DNA of 7,653 nucleotides from an uncultured Eubacteriales bacterium (GTDB taxonomy: Bacteria; Bacillota; Clostridia; Christensenellales; UBA1242), in contig USTJ01000030.1 of NCBI GenBank assembly GCA_900557585.1, positions 1 through 7,653 of the forward strand. The letters run 5' to 3'. How positions within the stretch are numbered: the first letter of the stretch is position 1; every line of letters begins with the position of its first letter. Position numbers and translations under genes: made by a program. Below, piece by piece: positions 5,047 through 7,653 of the stretch. The notes beneath the pieces were generated by a model. That model was not told where the DNA came from, made no database searches, and was given only the letters and a program-made list of their open reading frames with translations.

Positions 5047-6891
5047 TTATTTGTCTTCAAGCACGGCCTTGATTCTTCTTACGCCCGAAGAAGAAGCCTC
5101 TTCTTTTTTGATTCTGAAATGTCCCAAAACGCCAGTGTGCTCAACATGAGGTCCTGTGCAAATTTCTTTTGAAACATTTCCAATTGTATAAACCGAAACA
5201 ACTGCTGGATAGCGTTCGATGAACTGATGTTCTGCGCCCGCTTTTACAGCGTCTTCTTTTTTCATTTCTTCACGAGTTACTGTGAAGTCTGCCTTTATCC
5301 AACTGTTTACAAGGTCTTCGGTGCTTTTGATTTCTTCATCTGAAAGTTTATGGTCGCAAGCAAAGTCAAAACGAAGACGTTCAGCATTGATGTTTGAACC
5401 CATTTGGTGAGAAGTTTCACCAACAACTTGTTTGAGAGCAGCATTCAAAAGGTGGGTTGCTGTGTGATATTTTGTTTCAATTTCACCAGTTGATGCAAGA
5501 CCACTTTTTGCTTTTTCCGCACTTGCTTTTGCAAGGTCTTGATGCTCTTTAAGCGCAACTTCATAGCCTTTTTCGTCAACGCTATATCCAAGTTCTTTTG
5601 CCATTTCAATTGTCATTTCAATTGGAAAGCCATAGGTTTCATAAAGTCTGAAAGCAGATTTTCCGCTTATGGTTTTGTCTGCCTCGGTTTCTTTATATTC
5701 TGGATTGTTCTTTTTCATGAACTCAACTTTTCTTTGAAGTCCTGAAACAAGTTTGTCGAACTCTTTGTTTCCAGTTTCAATGGTTTTAAGGAACTTGTCA
5801 ACCTCTGCCTTGATTGAAGAAAGAATATATTCTTCTTTTTCAACAAGCAAAGGATAACTATCTTCATAAACTTTTTCAATATAGATTTTTGCAACGTCAA
5901 GAAGTTTGTCTGGGTCAAGGTTAATCTTTTTTGCATGGCGGATTGCACGGCGAAGAAGTCTTCTTAAAATATAGCCGGCACCAACATTGCTTGGCAAAAT
6001 TCCCTTTTCGTCACCAATAAGCATTACGGCAGTTCTCATATGGTCAACAATGATACGCATTGATTTTGTTGTTTCTTGATGTTCACCATATTTTGCACCA
6101 ATTTGGTTTTCCAAAAATGCAAGAACTTCGGTGAAAAGGTCTGTCTTATAGCCGTCTGTAAGACCATTTACATACATCAAAAGACGTTCAAAACCAAAAC
6201 CTGTGTCAACGTTTTTGTTTTTAAGTGGAGTAACGCTTCCGTCTGGCAACTTTTTATATTGCATATAAACATCGTTTCCAATTTCAACCCATCTGCCACA
6301 TTCGCAAGTAACGTCGCACTTGTCGCCTTTCTCGCAAGGTTTGTCATAGCGAGGATAGAACCATTCGTTGTCTGGGCCACAAGGAGTGTTCACAGTTCCT
6401 GGCAAATCCCACCAGTTATCTTTCAAGAAATAGATATTTTCTCTTTTAACACCCGCGTTCACCAAACACTCAACAGCCTCATCATCGCGAGCAACAACAT
6501 CGTTACCAGCAAAAACTGTTGAACAAATTTTGTTTGGATCAAAGCCAAGTTCTTTTGTCAAAAATTCAAAAGACCAAGCGGTTTTTTCTTTTTTGAAATA
6601 GTCACCAAGGCTCCAATTTCCCATCATTTCAAAAAATGTGAAATGGCTTTCATCACCAACTTCGTCAATGTCGATTGTTCGAACACAACCTTGGACATTG
6701 CAAAGTCTTGTTTTTCCGCTTGGATGCTTTGCTCCAAGAAGATATGGCATGAGTGGTTGCATTCCTGCAACATTGAACATTACGCCAGTTGAACCGTCAC
6801 CAATAAGTGAAACAGCACCAATGTCAACATGTCCACGAGCCTTATAAAAATTCAGCCATTTTTCCCTTAATTGTTTACTTGTAATTTTCAT
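5047..6891 (-). CDS. alaS: Alanyl-tRNA synthetase, compact form lacking the C-Ala domain
   Basis: AlaRS charges tRNA-Ala and removes mischarged Ser or Gly. The 614-residue product has the class II catalytic core: GHVDIGAVSLIGDGSTGVMF at 20-39, motif 2 region GDESHFTFFEMMGNWSLGDY at 79-98, NVDTGFGFERLL at 227-238 and motif 3 GAGYILRRLLRRAIRH at 304-319. A tRNA-recognition helical region follows (about 320-460). The editing domain is complete, with the zinc ligands H476, H480 (HTATH), C578 and H582 (CTGPH), ending SGVRRIKAVLEDK. The family is usually 850-880 residues; here the C-Ala domain is absent, with only 61 bases to the next gene, so this is a compact form rather than a frameshift. An insertion with C186, C192, C196 and C198 may bind zinc, as in some archaeal and Patescibacteria enzymes. 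The ATG at 6891 has GAAGGA seven to eight bases upstream. It follows glnS by 14 bases. Confidence 0.95.
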   Translation of the reverse strand: MKITSKQLREKWLNFYKARGHVDIGAVSLIGDGSTGVMFNVAGMQPLMPYLLGAKHPSGKTRLCNVQGCVRTIDIDEVGDESHFTFFEMMGNWSLGDYFKKEKTAWSFEFLTKELGFDPNKICSTVFAGNDVVARDDEAVECLVNAGVKRENIYFLKDNWWDLPGTVNTPCGPDNEWFYPRYDKPCEKGDKCDVTCECGRWVEIGNDVYMQYKKLPDGSVTPLKNKNVDTGFGFERLLMYVNGLTDGYKTDLFTEVLAFLENQIGAKYGEHQETTKSMRIIVDHMRTAVMLIGDEKGILPSNVGAGYILRRLLRRAIRHAKKINLDPDKLLDVAKIYIEKVYEDSYPLLVEKEEYILSSIKAEVDKFLKTIETGNKEFDKLVSGLQRKVEFMKKNNPEYKETEADKTISGKSAFRLYETYGFPIEMTIEMAKELGYSVDEKGYEVALKEHQDLAKASAEKAKSGLASTGEIETKYHTATHLLNAALKQVVGETSHQMGSNINAERLRFDFACDHKLSDEEIKSTEDLVNSWIKADFTVTREEMKKEDAVKAGAEHQFIERYPAVVSVYTIGNVSKEICTGPHVEHTGVLGHFRIKKEEASSSGVRRIKAVLEDK

Positions 6892-6905
6892 TTTGTTTCC
6901 TTCTT

Positions 6906-7653
6906 TTATTGTGGTTTATATGAGTCTTTAAGCCCAACAACTTGGTTGAACACAAGGTTTTCCGCAGTCGAATCTTTGTTGTCGAGAGCATAGTATCCAT
7001 TTCTCATAAATTGATATCTGTCATCAAGATTATAATCAATCAAACTTTCAACAAGCGCTTTTTTGTTGATGTCAACGCTGTGTTCATTGATTTTGATTTC
7101 GTCTTGAACTGTTCTTTCGTTTGTTGAAGCACTTTCTTCATCTGCAAGCAAGTTATAGAATGTTCTAACCTCGCATGGCTTTGCATATTTTGCGTTGAGC
7201 CAATGGATTGTTCCCTTCACCTTTACTTGGCTTCCAGAACCAGATTTTGTTAATTTGTCATATTCGGCATAAACAGTTTTAACGCTTCCATCTTCGTTCA
7301 AATCATAACCAGTGCATTTCACAATATATGCGCCAAACAAACGAACCATGTTTCCAACATACATACGATAATATTTTGGTGGAGGAGTAATTTCAAAGTC
7401 GCTTCTTTCAATATAAAGTTCTCTGCCAAAATAATATTTACGTTTGGTTGACTCTTCTTTTTGTGGATAGTCGGTAAGTTCAATTTCTTCATCTTCACCC
7501 TCATAGTTGGTGATGACAAGTTTAATTGGATCAAGAACTGCCATAACTCTTTTTGATTTTTCATTGAGAGTGTTGCGGATAAAGTGTTCAAGCATGCTTC
7601 TTTCGCAAATTGTTGTTGTTTTTCCAAAACCGGCAGCACGAACGAAGTCGATA
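6906..7653 (-). CDS. glnS: Glutaminyl-tRNA synthetase, C-terminal part (partial)
   Basis: GlnRS attaches glutamine directly to tRNA-Gln. The last 248 residues are present; the catalytic Rossmann domain with its HIGH and KMSKS-type motifs lies beyond the window edge. The fragment opens IDFVRAAGFGKTTTICERSM, runs through RVMAVLDPIKLVITNY, RELYIERSDF, YYRMYVGNMVRLFGAYIVKC, VKGTIHWLNAKYAKPCEVR and ends with the STAENLVFNQVVGLKDSY signature. These are the two beta-barrels of the GlnRS anticodon-binding region, and the HW and RTVGLRD-like blocks distinguish it from GluRS. It is followed 14 bases later by alaS in the same direction, so the two form a synthetase operon. Many Firmicutes lack GlnRS and use GatCAB amidation instead, so its presence is a useful lineage clue. 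Confidence 0.96.
   Translation of the reverse strand, partial: IDFVRAAGFGKTTTICERSMLEHFIRNTLNEKSKRVMAVLDPIKLVITNYEGEDEEIELTDYPQKEESTKRKYYFGRELYIERSDFEITPPPKYYRMYVGNMVRLFGAYIVKCTGYDLNEDGSVKTVYAEYDKLTKSGSGSQVKVKGTIHWLNAKYAKPCEVRTFYNLLADEESASTNERTVQDEIKINEHSVDINKKALVESLIDYNLDDRYQFMRNGYYALDNKDSTAENLVFNQVVGLKDSYKPQ

Noticed and set aside
5047..5050. alaS truncated by a frameshift
   Set aside because: The editing domain ends naturally and no C-Ala-like sequence exists in any frame in the 61 bases before the next gene.

Overview
This is an AT-rich bacterial chromosome segment in which every gene I can support lies on the minus strand. Reading in the direction of transcription, from high to low coordinates, the order is: the end of glnS, a compact alaS, a membrane-anchored beta-repeat protein, a HicB-like protein, two unrecognised small proteins, rpsL, rpsG, and the start of fusA. 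All eight stop codons visible are TAA, tryptophan is read from TGG, and start sites have Shine-Dalgarno sequences of the GGAGG type. AT-rich DNA, near-consensus sigma-70/sigma-A promoters and intrinsic terminators fit a low-GC Firmicutes/Mollicutes-like bacterium. The compact AlaRS, with an archaeal or Patescibacteria-like flavour, makes exact placement uncertain. That placement is inference from style and composition, not from a database comparison.

Region by region: 6906-7653 (glnS C-terminal half) and 5047-6891 (alaS) are separated by 14 bases and look like one tRNA-charging operon. A strong promoter (TTGAAA, 17 bases, extended TGATATAAT) begins at the alaS stop and drives the 524-residue secreted or anchored repeat protein (3411-4985), which ends in an intrinsic terminator. 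Two tandem promoter candidates at 3211-3335 then lead into a three-gene unit: HicB-like protein (2840-3175), 169-residue protein (2327-2836) and 173-residue protein (1751-2272). That unit ends in a terminator overlapping its last stop codon. Finally the str-type ribosomal operon starts from a near-consensus promoter at 1656-1684 and encodes S12 (1140-1520), S7 (631-1101) and EF-G (1-152, cut by the window edge).

The least ordinary DNA is the 478-base gap between rpsG and fusA (153-630). It is far longer than expected inside this operon. It holds a pair of 37-base direct repeats (36/37 identical), an inverted third copy that closes a 129-base imperfect palindrome starting in the rpsG stop codon, a 10-bp hairpin, three copies of a 9-base word, and a separate fusA promoter with a perfect TATAAT. 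It could be a small miniature element (MITE-like) or a structured RNA that uncouples fusA from S12/S7. The other points of interest are the compact AlaRS without a C-Ala domain, the solitary HicB-like protein with two unknown partners, and hairpins placed exactly at or next to promoter start points.
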